Positions 7,406 to 16,078 of a DNA stretch of 64,000 nucleotides are shown piece by piece. Made by a program: the position numbers and the translations under genes. Numbering within the stretch: position 1 is the stretch's first letter; each line of letters begins with the position of its first letter. The notes beneath the pieces were generated by a model that searched no databases, was not told where the DNA came from, and saw only the letters and a list, made by a program, of their open reading frames with translations. The DNA lies in assembly GCA_020634435.1 (NCBI GenBank), contig JACKBS010000015.1:62001-126000 (forward strand). The letters are read 5' to 3'. The stretch is from Ardenticatenaceae bacterium (lineage in GTDB: Bacteria > Chloroflexota > Anaerolineae > Promineifilales > Promineifilaceae).

Positions 7406-9087
7406 CCGCAAATCTTGAAATGCAGAACAAGAATTACGGGTTTGTTATCGACAATCGCAAATGCATCGGTTGTCACGCCTGTTCTACCGCCTGCAAAAGC
7501 GAAAATGAAGTCCCGCTAGGCGTTTACCGCACCTGGGTAAAGTATGTAGAAACAGGTGTTTACCCAGATGCCGCTCGCCATTTTCAGGTGACGCGCTGTA
7601 ACCATTGCGCCAACCCGCCCTGCGTGCGCATCTGCCCCACCCAGGCCATGTACCAACGGGCCGATGGCATCGTCGAGTTCGACAACAGCGTCTGCATTGG
7701 CTGTAAAGCGTGTATGCAAGCCTGCCCCTACGATGCCATCTACATCGACCCCAACAGCGGCACCGCCGCCAAATGCCACTACTGCGCCCACCGCACCGAC
7801 ATCGGCCTGGAGCCAGCCTGCGTGGTGGTTTGCCCGGAACACGCCATCATCGCCGGGGATATGAACGATCCCGAGAGCGAAATCAGCCGCACACTGGCGC
7901 GCCAACGGGTGACGGTCCGCAAGCCAGAGCAGGGCACCGCGCCCAAACTGTTCTACATTGAAGGCAACGACGTGGTGATGCACCCCACGGCCACGGAACG
8001 CACCCCAGAAACCTTCATGTGGGCCGATGTGATTCCGCTGCACGATGTGGCCGTGAGCAATGGCAACGGCCATGCTGCACCCAAAAGCGTCCCTGCTGGC
8101 AACATGCACAGCAACGGCACGGCCATGCGCCAACCGCAGGGTCAGGGGCAACCGTGGGCTGGACCGATTCAGTTTGGCAACGGCCGTATGGCCGAACAGA
8201 TGGTGCAAGTTGGCTACAACGCCCAGCACAAAATCCCGTGGCATTGGCCCGTCCCCGCCTATCTTGTCACCAAGGGCATCGGCGCAGGCATTTTCATGGT
8301 GCTGGCGCTGGGCTGGGGATTGGATTGCTTCAATTTCGATTCGGCCGTCGCCATCGCCGCTGGCTTCCTTTCCCTGCTCTTTGTGGGTCTCACCACCGCC
8401 TTCCTCGTCTACGATTTGGAGAAGCCGGAGCGATTCCTTTACATTTTGCTGCGGCCGCAATGGAAAAGCTGGCTGGCCCGTGGCGCGGTGCTGCTCATCG
8501 GCTTGAGCACCATCACCGGCCTCTGGTGGTTATACGAAGTCGGTGGTGCGCTATTTGATTATGATGTCCCAATTGTGCGCGCCATTTTCTTGTGGGTTGG
8601 TTTGCCATTTGCAATTGGAACGGCCGTTTACACCGCATTCCTCTTTGCCCAGGCTGAAGGCCGCGATATGTGGCAAAGTCCGCTGCTACCGTTCCACCTC
8701 GTGGTGCAAGCGCTAATGATGGGCTCCGGCATGATGCTGCTGCTCGACCTGTTCATGGATTTGCCCCGCGACATGCCCGAAGTAAGCGCCACCCTCTTCA
8801 TCGTGGCCTTGATTGTGGATTTGTTTGTCACCCTGGTTGGCGAATTTTCCATCCCCCACGCCAGCGAAGTGGCGGCCAAGGCCGCGCACGAGATTAGCCA
8901 TGGCCATTACAAGAATCATTTTTGGTTTGGCAGCATTGGCCTGGGACACATCCTGCCTTTGCTGATGGTTTGGCTGCTGGCCGATGTGGCGGTGGTTGGG
9001 GCACTTGCGGCCGTTTTTGCCGCTGTGGGTCTCTATCTGTACGAATACGCCTTTGTCATGGCACCTCAAGAAATTCAGAATAGCTAA
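7402..9087 (+). CDS. Fused FeS electron-transfer subunit and NrfD/PsrC-type membrane subunit
   Basis: A 561-residue fusion. Residues about 8-190 form a PsrB/DmsB-type ferredoxin with four Cys clusters (CIGCHACSTAC, CNHCANPPCVRIC, CIGCKACMQAC, and CHYC with CVVVC), enough for four 4Fe-4S clusters. After a hydrophilic linker, residues about 290-555 are an NrfD/PsrC membrane domain with about eight helices, starting at PVPAYLVTKGIGAGIFM, where the quinone site lies in relatives. Normally these are two genes. It overlaps tusA and precedes the molybdopterin subunit, so the three form a quinone-linked sulfur oxidoreductase such as Psr or SoeABC. Confidence 0.92.
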   Translation: MTANLEMQNKNYGFVIDNRKCIGCHACSTACKSENEVPLGVYRTWVKYVETGVYPDAARHFQVTRCNHCANPPCVRICPTQAMYQRADGIVEFDNSVCIGCKACMQACPYDAIYIDPNSGTAAKCHYCAHRTDIGLEPACVVVCPEHAIIAGDMNDPESEISRTLARQRVTVRKPEQGTAPKLFYIEGNDVVMHPTATERTPETFMWADVIPLHDVAVSNGNGHAAPKSVPAGNMHSNGTAMRQPQGQGQPWAGPIQFGNGRMAEQMVQVGYNAQHKIPWHWPVPAYLVTKGIGAGIFMVLALGWGLDCFNFDSAVAIAAGFLSLLFVGLTTAFLVYDLEKPERFLYILLRPQWKSWLARGAVLLIGLSTITGLWWLYEVGGALFDYDVPIVRAIFLWVGLPFAIGTAVYTAFLFAQAEGRDMWQSPLLPFHLVVQALMMGSGMMLLLDLFMDLPRDMPEVSATLFIVALIVDLFVTLVGEFSIPHASEVAAKAAHEISHGHYKNHFWFGSIGLGHILPLLMVWLLADVAVVGALAAVFAAVGLYLYEYAFVMAPQEIQNS

Positions 9088-9117
9088 TTACCGAATTACT
9101 CAATTACTTAATTACGG
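9086..9117. repeat. GTAATTG-type repeat, short copy
   Basis: Four tandem degenerate units (TAATTACCG, AATTACTC, AATTACTT, AATTACGG) start at the stop codon of the FeS/NrfD gene and end just before the molybdoenzyme gene. This copy lacks an inverted arm. Confidence 0.75.
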
Positions 9118-9125
9118 AACTCTCA

Positions 9126-12100
9126 ATGACCGAAAAAAGCGGAATTGCCAATTTCTTATCAAACATGCTCAAGGTCGGTGCACCGCCGGAACGGAAACGG
9201 CCGTTACCCACCCAACAAACCAACGTCGCCGGACAAGCGTTGCCGGAATTTAACGAAGCGCCCCCGTCCGACGTCCACATGTTGACCGTGAAACAGCCAG
9301 ACGGCCGTCTCAGCCAGTACCCCCCGGTAGAATATTGGGACAACTGGGTCGAGTACGACGGCAAATCGTGGCCGCAAAAAATCGCGCGCCGCTACATGCT
9401 CGTGCCCACCGTCTGCTTCAACTGCGAAAGCGCCTGCGGCCTGCTTGCCTACGTGGACAAAACGACGCTGGAAATCAAAAAGTTTGAGGGCAATCCCAAA
9501 CATCCCGGCAGCCGGGGGCGCAACTGCGCCAAAGGCCCCGCCACCCACAACCAAATTTACGACCCGGAGCGCATCCTCTACCCACTCAAGCGCGTCGGCG
9601 CCCGCGGTGAAGGCAAATGGAAACGCATCACCTGGGATGAAGCCGTCAGCGAAATCTCCGCCAAAATGCGCGAGAGCCGCCTGAAGCGCAAAGACGGCAT
9701 CATGTACCATGTCGGCCGTCCCGGCGAAGATCATTACACCAACCGCGCCATCCAGGCGTGGGGCGTCGATGGCCACAACAGCCACACCAACATCTGCTCC
9801 GCCGGGGCGCGGCTGGGCTACTACCTCTGGGGTGCCTTCGATCGCCCCAGCCCGGACCACGCCAATGCCCGCGTCATCCTGCTCATCTCCAGCCACCTGG
9901 AAACGGGCCACTACTTCAACCCCCACGCCCAGCGCATCATTGAGGGCAAGATGGATGGGGCCAAGCTCATCACCTTCGACCCGCGCCTCAGCAACACCGC
10001 CAGCCTCAGCGACGTCTGGCTGCCCACCTGGCCCGGCAGCGAACAAACCGTCCTGCTGGCCATCGCCAACCACCTGCTGCAAACAGGCCAATACAACAAA
10101 GATTTTGTGCGCCGCTGGGTGAATTGGGAAGAGACGCTGGAAGCGGTAAACAGTGGTCGGTTATCGGTAAACAGTGAGCAGTTACGAGATGAGATTCGCG
10201 AAGCATTTGACCGATTACCAAACACCGATAACGGATTACCCTTTGAGCTGTTCGACGCGCTGCTAAAAGATCTGTATGCCGAATTCACCTTTGAGCGGGC
10301 GGCTGAAGAATCTCAGGTGCCGGTTGAGCGGATTGCCGAGACAGCGCGGTTGGTGGCCAATTGCGACGGCCGTTTAGCCACCCACACCTGGCGCAGCGCA
10401 AGCATCGGTAACCTGGGTGGTTGGCAAGTGGCCCGTTGTCTATTTTTCCTCAACGTGCTCACCGGCAGCGTCGGTACACCCGGTGGCGTGAATGCCAACA
10501 GCTGGAGCAAATTTGTGCCCAAGCCATTCAAAAGTCCGCCCGCGGGCGATACCTGGAACGAGCTGCATTTGCCCCACGAATGGACCTTTGCCCACTACGA
10601 AATGAGCTTCCTCCTGCCCCACTTCCTGGAAGAAGGGCGTGGCGACATCGACGTTTATTTCACCCGCGTTTACAACCCGATGTGGATCAACCCCGACGGC
10701 TTCATGTGGCTCAAATCCTTGCGCAACGAAGAGCAGATCAAATGCCATGTTGCCCTCACGCCCACCTGGAACGAATCCGCCTGGTTTGCCGACTACATCT
10801 TGCCAATGGGGCACTCCGGCGAGCGGCACGACTTGATGAGCCAGGAAACCCACTCTGGCCAATGGCTGGCCTTCCGCCAACCGGTGCGCCGCGTGGCCAT
10901 GGAGCGTCTCGGCCAAAAAGTGAAATACACCTGGGAAGCCAATCCTGGCGAGGTGTGGGAAGAAAACGAGCTGTGGGTGGAACTGTCTGTGAACATGGAC
11001 CCCGACGGCAGCCTGGGCATTCGCCAATATTTTGAAAGCCCGTACCGCCCCGGTGAAGTGATCACCCAAGACGAATACCATCAGTGGATTTTCGAGAACA
11101 GCGTGCCCGGCCTGCCCGAAGCCGCTGCCGCCGAAGGGCTCACCCCGCTGGCCTACATGCGCAAATACGGCGTCTTTGAAGTGAAATCTCACAACTACGT
11201 GCCGTATGAAAAAGAGATTGGAGATTGGAGATTAGAGAAGGATACCGCAGGCAATCTCCAATCTCCAATCCCTAATCTCCAAATTGACGAGAAAAACCGC
11301 ATTCAACAAGATGGCAAAGTCGTCGGCGTTGTTGTTGACGGCAAAGCCAAGACAGGCCTGGGCACGCCCAGCCGCAAGCTGGAGTTTTTCAGCCCAACCA
11401 TGCATGAATGGGGCTGGCCGGAAAAAGATTACACCATACCCTGGCCGCTCAAGAGCCATGTGCATCCCGACAACATCGACCGCAGCAAGGGCGAAATGCT
11501 GCTGCTGCCTAACTTCCGCCTGCCGACGCTGATCCACACCCGCAGCGCCAACGCCAAGTGGCTGTACGAAATCAGCCACAAAAATCCAGTCTGGATGCAT
11601 CCCAGCGATGCCCAGCGGCTGGGCGTGGCCACCGGCGACCTCATCCGCGTGGAGACTGAGATTGGCTACTTTGTAGACAAGGTGTGGGTCACCGAGGGCA
11701 TCAAGCCGGGTGTCGTGGCGATGAGCCACCATCTGGGCCGCTGGCGGTTGCAAGAGGATATGGGCGTCAATCCCGGCATGTCGGCGCTGGCGCGGTTGGA
11801 GGAAAACGGCACGGAGCACAAGCTAAACATCCTCAAGGGCGGCTCGGCCTGGAGCACGTTTGATCCCGACACCGAACGCATCTGGTGGAAGGACGTGGGC
11901 GTACACCAGAATTTGACTCATGCCGTGCATCCCGACCCGCTGAGCGGGGCGCACTGCTGGTTGCAAAAGGCGGTCAACGTGACCAAAGCAAAGCCGCACG
12001 ACAAGCATGGCGATGTCTGGGTGGATACCACCCGCTCGATGCAGGTGTATGAAGAGTGGAAGGGGCTGACGCGCTCAGCCATTGACACCAGCCCGGATGG

Positions 12101-12188
12101 AACGAGACGGCCGTTCTGGCTCAAGCGGCCACTCAAACCAATCAAGGAAGCCTACAAACTGCCCGAAAAACCATTCGGGCGCGAATAA
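9126..12188 (+). CDS. Molybdopterin oxidoreductase, PsrA/SoeA-like catalytic subunit
   Basis: A 1020-residue member of the DMSO reductase superfamily. Cys97, Cys100, Cys104 and Cys134 form the N-terminal 4Fe-4S site; HTNICSAGAR offers Cys224 as the Mo ligand. The C-terminal molybdopterin-binding domain starts near RSANAKWLYEISHKNPVWMHP. There is no Tat signal, so the enzyme should face the cytoplasm, as SoeA does and PsrA does not. The operon (TusA, SQR, persulfide dioxygenase) argues for a sulfur substrate such as sulfite or polysulfide. Two repeat hairpins lie in frame within the gene at about 10146-10243 and 11214-11281. Confidence 0.9.
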   Translation: MTEKSGIANFLSNMLKVGAPPERKRPLPTQQTNVAGQALPEFNEAPPSDVHMLTVKQPDGRLSQYPPVEYWDNWVEYDGKSWPQKIARRYMLVPTVCFNCESACGLLAYVDKTTLEIKKFEGNPKHPGSRGRNCAKGPATHNQIYDPERILYPLKRVGARGEGKWKRITWDEAVSEISAKMRESRLKRKDGIMYHVGRPGEDHYTNRAIQAWGVDGHNSHTNICSAGARLGYYLWGAFDRPSPDHANARVILLISSHLETGHYFNPHAQRIIEGKMDGAKLITFDPRLSNTASLSDVWLPTWPGSEQTVLLAIANHLLQTGQYNKDFVRRWVNWEETLEAVNSGRLSVNSEQLRDEIREAFDRLPNTDNGLPFELFDALLKDLYAEFTFERAAEESQVPVERIAETARLVANCDGRLATHTWRSASIGNLGGWQVARCLFFLNVLTGSVGTPGGVNANSWSKFVPKPFKSPPAGDTWNELHLPHEWTFAHYEMSFLLPHFLEEGRGDIDVYFTRVYNPMWINPDGFMWLKSLRNEEQIKCHVALTPTWNESAWFADYILPMGHSGERHDLMSQETHSGQWLAFRQPVRRVAMERLGQKVKYTWEANPGEVWEENELWVELSVNMDPDGSLGIRQYFESPYRPGEVITQDEYHQWIFENSVPGLPEAAAAEGLTPLAYMRKYGVFEVKSHNYVPYEKEIGDWRLEKDTAGNLQSPIPNLQIDEKNRIQQDGKVVGVVVDGKAKTGLGTPSRKLEFFSPTMHEWGWPEKDYTIPWPLKSHVHPDNIDRSKGEMLLLPNFRLPTLIHTRSANAKWLYEISHKNPVWMHPSDAQRLGVATGDLIRVETEIGYFVDKVWVTEGIKPGVVAMSHHLGRWRLQEDMGVNPGMSALARLEENGTEHKLNILKGGSAWSTFDPDTERIWWKDVGVHQNLTHAVHPDPLSGAHCWLQKAVNVTKAKPHDKHGDVWVDTTRSMQVYEEWKGLTRSAIDTSPDGTRRPFWLKRPLKPIKEAYKLPEKPFGRE
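10146..10243. repeat. CAGTGAAC-type repeat hairpin inside the molybdoenzyme gene
   Basis: Degenerate repeats of CGGTTATCGGTAAACAGTG type with an inverted arm (CCGATTACC, ACCGATAACGG). It is read as the segment around NSGRLSVNSEQL and RLPNTDNGLPF without breaking the frame. A related repeat is in carA at 39230-39261. Confidence 0.7.
11214..11281. repeat. GGAGATT-type repeat hairpin inside the molybdoenzyme gene
   Basis: 7-bp units (GAGATTG) followed by the inverted set (CAATCTC). It is translated as EIGDWRLEKDTAGNLQSPIP. Related elements are at 37110-37179 within carB and at 38600-38669 between carA and carB. Confidence 0.85.
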
Positions 12189-12275
12189 GACCAAGCAGCT
12201 TCATTAACTGAATACTGTTTATCAACTTAATTTCCGGCGTGAACCCGGCATGGTTCCGCTTGGAAGGAGGTGACT

Positions 12276-12947
12276 ATGCAAAGCATGCCAATGAATGGTT
12301 CGGCGACCTTGCAAGCCAAGCTCAACGAACCGCAAACCGTGGCCGCGCTCACCCGCCTGCTCGACCGGATTGAGTCGCTGGAGCAGACGGTGAACACGCT
12401 GGCCGATCTGGTCCAGCAGGGGCCGGGCATGGCCGCGATGGTCGGCGACATGGTGGACGAGACGGTGCGCAGCGCTGCCGCTCGTGGCGTGGACATCGAA
12501 GCCCGCCTGCGCGCCGGGCTGGCCATCGCCGAAAAGCTGACCGCGCCGGAGATGGTGGCCAAGCTGGATCAACTGCTGGCCTTCGCTGACGAAGCACCGG
12601 GTTTGGTAGCGATGGTGGGGGATATGGTGGATGAAACGGCCGTTTCCCTCGACCTCGAATCCCGCCTCAGAATGGGCCTGCAAATCGCCGAAAAAGCCAC
12701 CCAACCTGCCAACTTGGCCCAGCTGGGCGAAATGTTCGAGGTGCTGCTGGAAGCCGAATCCGGCATGCTCAGTCCAGAAGCAGTGCGCACGTTAGGGTCA
12801 ATGGCTCAGTCCATGGTCGCCGCCAAAAGCGATCCCCGCGAAAAAGTTGGTCTGTTTGCCCTGCTGCGCAGCCTGAACGACCCCGACATCCAAAATGCGC
12901 TCGGCTTTTTGCTGAATTTCGGTAAGCGATTCGGCCGTAGTTTGTAA
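12276..12947 (+). CDS. DUF1641 family protein
   Basis: A 223-residue, mostly helical soluble protein with Ala/Leu-rich text and two related segments (GPGMAAMVGDMVDETV and APGLVAMVGDMVDETA), so it holds an internal duplication. I recognise it as DUF1641, a family often next to sulfide:quinone reductase or formate dehydrogenase genes; SQR follows here. I take ATG 12276, five bases after AAGGAGG at 12264-12270, over GTG 12270. The biochemical role is not known; an accessory role for the quinone-linked enzymes is a guess. Confidence 0.8.
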   Translation: MQSMPMNGSATLQAKLNEPQTVAALTRLLDRIESLEQTVNTLADLVQQGPGMAAMVGDMVDETVRSAAARGVDIEARLRAGLAIAEKLTAPEMVAKLDQLLAFADEAPGLVAMVGDMVDETAVSLDLESRLRMGLQIAEKATQPANLAQLGEMFEVLLEAESGMLSPEAVRTLGSMAQSMVAAKSDPREKVGLFALLRSLNDPDIQNALGFLLNFGKRFGRSL

Positions 12948-12948
12948 A

Positions 12949-12978
12949 AATGGATGCCCGCCTTCGCGAGCATGACAA
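12949..12978. repeat. Degenerate TGTCATTCCCG-type repeat
   Basis: AAATGGATGCCCGCCTTCGCGAGCATGACAA resembles one arm of the element at 6906-6976, with a short GCCTTCGCGAGC hairpin. It fills the gap upstream of sqr and explains a misleading upstream ATG at 12954. Confidence 0.55.
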
Positions 12979-13028
12979 TAGACAAGCGAGAAAAAGTTTC
13001 CAAGAAAAGAAACCAAGGAGATTCCCAC

Positions 13029-14222
13029 ATGAAAGATCATTACCAGGTACTCATCATTGGCGGTGGCACCGCCGGATTGACCGTTGCTTCCAAGCTGGCC
13101 CTCATGCCCAACGCCCCGGACATGGGCCTCATCGAGCCATCCAGCAAACATTACTACCAACCGCTGTGGACGTTGGTCGGCGCAGGCGTCTTTGACCGCT
13201 CCGTCACAGAACGAGACGAACGCGACTACGTTCCCGCTGGCGTCGATTGGATTCAGGACCGCGTAGACACCTTCGACCCCGACAACAACACCGTCACCAC
13301 CGCCAGTGGCGACACCATTAGCTACGATTATTTAATTGTCACCGCCGGTATCCAGATTGATTGGGATGCCATTCCCGGCCTGAAAGAAAGCGTGGGCAAA
13401 CCCGGCACCGGCGTATGCAGCAACTACTCCTGGGAAACCGTAAATTCCACCTGGGAAAATATCAAAAACTTAAAGAGCGGCACGGCCATCTTCACCCAGC
13501 CAAGCACCGGTATTAAATGCGCCGGTGCGCCGCAAAAAATCTGCTATCTGGCCGAAGACCATTTCCGCCGCTCTGGCATACGCAACAACATCAATGTGAA
13601 GTTTATCTCCGGCACGGGCAGTATTTTTGGCGTGAAGAAGTATGCCGATTCATTGAATCGGGTCATTGACCGCAAAGGCATCGAAGCCTCCTACAACACA
13701 GAACTGGTAGCCCTGCGCCCAGACAGCAAAGAAGCGATTTTTGAGCCAGTCGGTGGCGGCGATCAAATCGTGATGAAGTACGACATGATTCACGTGACGC
13801 CACGCCAAAGCGCACCAGATTTCATCAAGAAGAGCAAGCTGGCCGCCTCGACGGGTTGGGTAGATGTTGATCAGCATACCACACAGCATGTTCGTTACCC
13901 CAACGTCTTCTCCTGTGGTGATTCCAGCAGCATGCCCACCTCCAAGACGGGCGCAGCCATCCGCAAGCAGGCCCCTGTTTTGGTGGAAAATTTGTTGGCA
14001 GCAATGGCCGGACGGCCGTTAACTGGACATTACGACGGCTACACCTCCTGCCCATTGGTCACCGGCTATGGCACGCTCATCCTGGCTGAATTCGGCTACG
14101 ACAAGCAGCCACAAGAAACCTTCCCCTTCGATCAATCCGAAGAACGGTACAGCATGTACGCGCTGAAAGCCCACGGCCTACCCCGCATTTACTGGCACGG
14201 CATGCTGCGCGGCCGGGCGTAG
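13029..14222 (+). CDS. sqr: Sulfide:quinone oxidoreductase, type II (SQRDL-like)
   Basis: A 397-residue flavoprotein. VLIIGGGTAGLTVA (7-20) binds FAD. Cys164 in IKCAGAPQKICYLAE matches the redox Cys of the mitochondrial SQRDL/HMT2 type, and the early Cys of type I is absent. The second site reads VFSCGDSSSMPTSKTGAA: the Cys is at 296, three residues before the place where SQRDL has it (GDC). The enzyme oxidises sulfide and reduces quinone, making persulfide or polysulfide. The start ATG 13029 has AAGGAG at 13015-13020; an upstream ATG at 12954 lies in a repeat. The persulfide dioxygenase is next. Confidence 0.93.
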   Translation: MKDHYQVLIIGGGTAGLTVASKLALMPNAPDMGLIEPSSKHYYQPLWTLVGAGVFDRSVTERDERDYVPAGVDWIQDRVDTFDPDNNTVTTASGDTISYDYLIVTAGIQIDWDAIPGLKESVGKPGTGVCSNYSWETVNSTWENIKNLKSGTAIFTQPSTGIKCAGAPQKICYLAEDHFRRSGIRNNINVKFISGTGSIFGVKKYADSLNRVIDRKGIEASYNTELVALRPDSKEAIFEPVGGGDQIVMKYDMIHVTPRQSAPDFIKKSKLAASTGWVDVDQHTTQHVRYPNVFSCGDSSSMPTSKTGAAIRKQAPVLVENLLAAMAGRPLTGHYDGYTSCPLVTGYGTLILAEFGYDKQPQETFPFDQSEERYSMYALKAHGLPRIYWHGMLRGRA

Positions 14223-14226
14223 AGAA

Positions 14227-14286
14227 TGTAATTAGGTAACTGGTAATTGAGTAATTGCAGCCGAATTACTCAATTACCAAATTACC
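14227..14286. repeat. GTAATTG-type repeat hairpin after sqr
   Basis: Perfect 15-bp arms GGTAATTGAGTAATT (14242-14256) and its inverse (14264-14278) with a 7-base loop. The same 15-bp arm occurs at 43184-43198 and 43212-43226. It may separate sqr from the next gene. Confidence 0.85.
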
Positions 14287-14408
14287 TCCAAAAGTTCCTT
14301 ACCAAATCTTTACATTGCCCTTACCGGCAATTTGCATCGAAACAGTACACTAGTACCCACTTCTACAAGTTTCACTGAACTGACCGAATAGGAAAGAGGA
14401 AAGATCAT

Positions 14409-15836
14409 ATGTGGTTTGAAACCTTAATCCGTGAAGAAACGGGCTGTGCCACCTACATGATCGGTTGTCAGCAAACGGGCGAATGCGCCGTTTTTGACCC
14501 GCTGTGGGACATTCAGCCCTATCTCGACATGGCCAAAGAGAAAAAGTCAAAGATCCGCTACGTCATTGATTCGCACAGCCATGCCGACCACGTTTCCGGC
14601 GCTACCTGGCTGGCAGAGGCCACCGGGGCAGAACTGGTTTTGCCCGAACTGGCTGACATTGCGTACGATGCGACCCGCGTGAAGCATGGCGACATGATTC
14701 GCATGGGTGGTGTGGGCATGGAGATTGTGCACGTTCCTGGCCACCGCCCGGAGCAGATCAATCTGCTTATTTACGATTTCCCGCGTGGCGACGAGCCGTG
14801 GTTTATCCTCACGGCCGATTTTGTGCTTGTGGGTGATGTGGCCCGGCCCGACCTGGCTCAGGCTGGCGACGAAGGTGCGCCCGTTTTGTTCGATGTTGCC
14901 ATCCCCCGCTTTTTAGGTCTGCCCGACCACGTTGAGGTTTATCCCGGCCACCTGGCCGGGTCTACCTGAGGACGCGTCACAAGTGGCAAGGTTGCCACTA
15001 CGGTTGGGTACGAACGACGCTTCAACGATTCCCTGAAATTTAAAGACAAAGAGCGATTTGTCAATTACATGCAGGAAGATCAGCCGCTGAAACCGGCCAA
15101 TATCCTGAACATTGTGGCGACCAATCAGGGCAAAATTCCGCTCACCAAAGAGATTCCCAAAGCCAAACCGCTAACGGCCGTTCAGGTTAAAGCGATGATG
15201 GACGAGGGTGCGGTGGTGGTAGACGGCCGTTCCTCGGCAACATTTGGCGCAGGCCACATCCCTGGTGCATTTAACGTACAGCTCTCCAGCAGCGAATTTG
15301 AGCAGCGCGTCGGTTGGATGACCCCCGACGATGCGCCGCTGATTTTGCTGATGGACAGCGACGAAGAAGCCCAGGAAGCAATCTACAAGATGGCTTTCAT
15401 TGCGCTGCACAGCCGCGTAGCCGGATTCCTGGAAGGCGGCATTGATGCCTGGATGGAAGCGGGTAATCATGCCGAGTCTGTTCCGCAGATGGATGTGCAT
15501 GATCTGCATCACAAACTGTCCACCAACGGCATGCAGGTGCTGGACGTGCGCGACGCGGAAGAATGGGACGAAGGCCACATCGAAAAAGCCCACTTCCTGA
15601 CCTACACGCGCATGGTAGAACAGCTCACCAGCCCAGCCATGCTGCCCACGCTGCCGCTCAGCAAAGATCAGCACATTGCCGTCACTTGCGCCACGGGCAA
15701 GCGCTCCAGCACCGCCATCAGCGTGATGAAGCGGGAAGGCTTCAAGCATCTGTACAACGTCACGGGTGGTATGGAAGCATGGGAAGCCGCCGGGTTCCCC
15801 ATGCGAGATGGTGAAGGAAACGTCTGTAACATTTAG
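14409..15836 (+). CDS. Persulfide dioxygenase with two rhodanese domains, in-frame TGA at codon 187
   Basis: Read through one TGA (14967-14969), this frame encodes 475 residues, the size and layout of CstB/BlH-type proteins. Residues 1-220 are a metallo-beta-lactamase persulfide dioxygenase: SHSHADH (His56, His58, Asp60, His61), His112, Asp137, VGDVARPDL and YPGHLAGS (His181). The TGA falls at the X of GSTXGR, where relatives have a conserved Cys. Rhodanese 1 (about 255-355) lacks the active Cys (LMDSDEE); rhodanese 2 (about 362-470) has Cys427 in TCATGKRS. The part after the TGA has no start with a ribosome site. Either selenocysteine is inserted, or this is a mutation or read error that truncates the protein to 186 residues. 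Confidence 0.8.
14967..14969 (+). other. In-frame TGA at a conserved Cys position, candidate selenocysteine codon
   Basis: The reading frame is identical before and after this codon and protein similarity continues without loss (GR..SGKVATTVGYERRFN). Only one codon is affected. From family knowledge the residue is Cys in GSxCG, near the iron site. Confidence 0.5.
14982..14999 (+). promoter_or_regulatory. SECIS-like hairpin downstream of the TGA
   Basis: AGTGGCA (14982-14988) pairs with TGCCACT (14993-14999), a perfect 7-bp stem with loop AGGT. The two loop Gs are 20 bases after the TGA. Bacterial SECIS elements have a short stem with G or GG at the top of the loop at about this distance; E. 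coli fdhF has TGC-AGGTCT-GCA. A weak outer stem GCGTC/GACGC (14974-14978 with 15016-15020) is also possible. A chance hairpin cannot be ruled out. Confidence 0.45.
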
Positions 15837-16078
15837 TCGTTTTGGCAAGTAAAGAGGAAGAGGATTGTGGAGCAGGAAGGATCTGGGTGACTGGACCTTC
15901 CTGCTCCGTTGGCATTCATAAACCAGGTGGGCGGCACTCCCCACAATGAGCTTTCGCTGTAGCTCATTATGTGCAACACACCTAATATGAAAGCCAGCAA
16001 CGCGGTAAACACCTGTAACCTGGGGTGCCTTCTCCCATTTTGAGAGGGCACCCGCAACAACTTAACAAGGAGAGAAAG

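Noticed and set aside
7516..8460. 314-codon minus-strand frame opposite the FeS/NrfD gene
   Set aside because: Shadow of a strongly conserved gene; no recognisable domain or ribosome site.
9126..12188. ActB of alternative complex III
   Set aside because: ActB carries a fused FeS part after the molybdopterin-like domain and lacks the Mo site, and other act genes (cytochrome ActA, ActC-F) are absent here. This protein keeps the 4Fe-4S Cys and a Cys Mo ligand.
12954..13028. Upstream ATG extension of sqr
   Set aside because: The extra residues come from a repeat element; ATG 13029 has an AAGGAG at ideal distance and the FAD motif follows at once.
15069..15836. The rhodanese part as an independent gene starting at ATG 15069
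   Set aside because: There is no ribosome site before this ATG, the frame is the same as that of the upstream dioxygenase, and the homologous text begins before it, right after the TGA.
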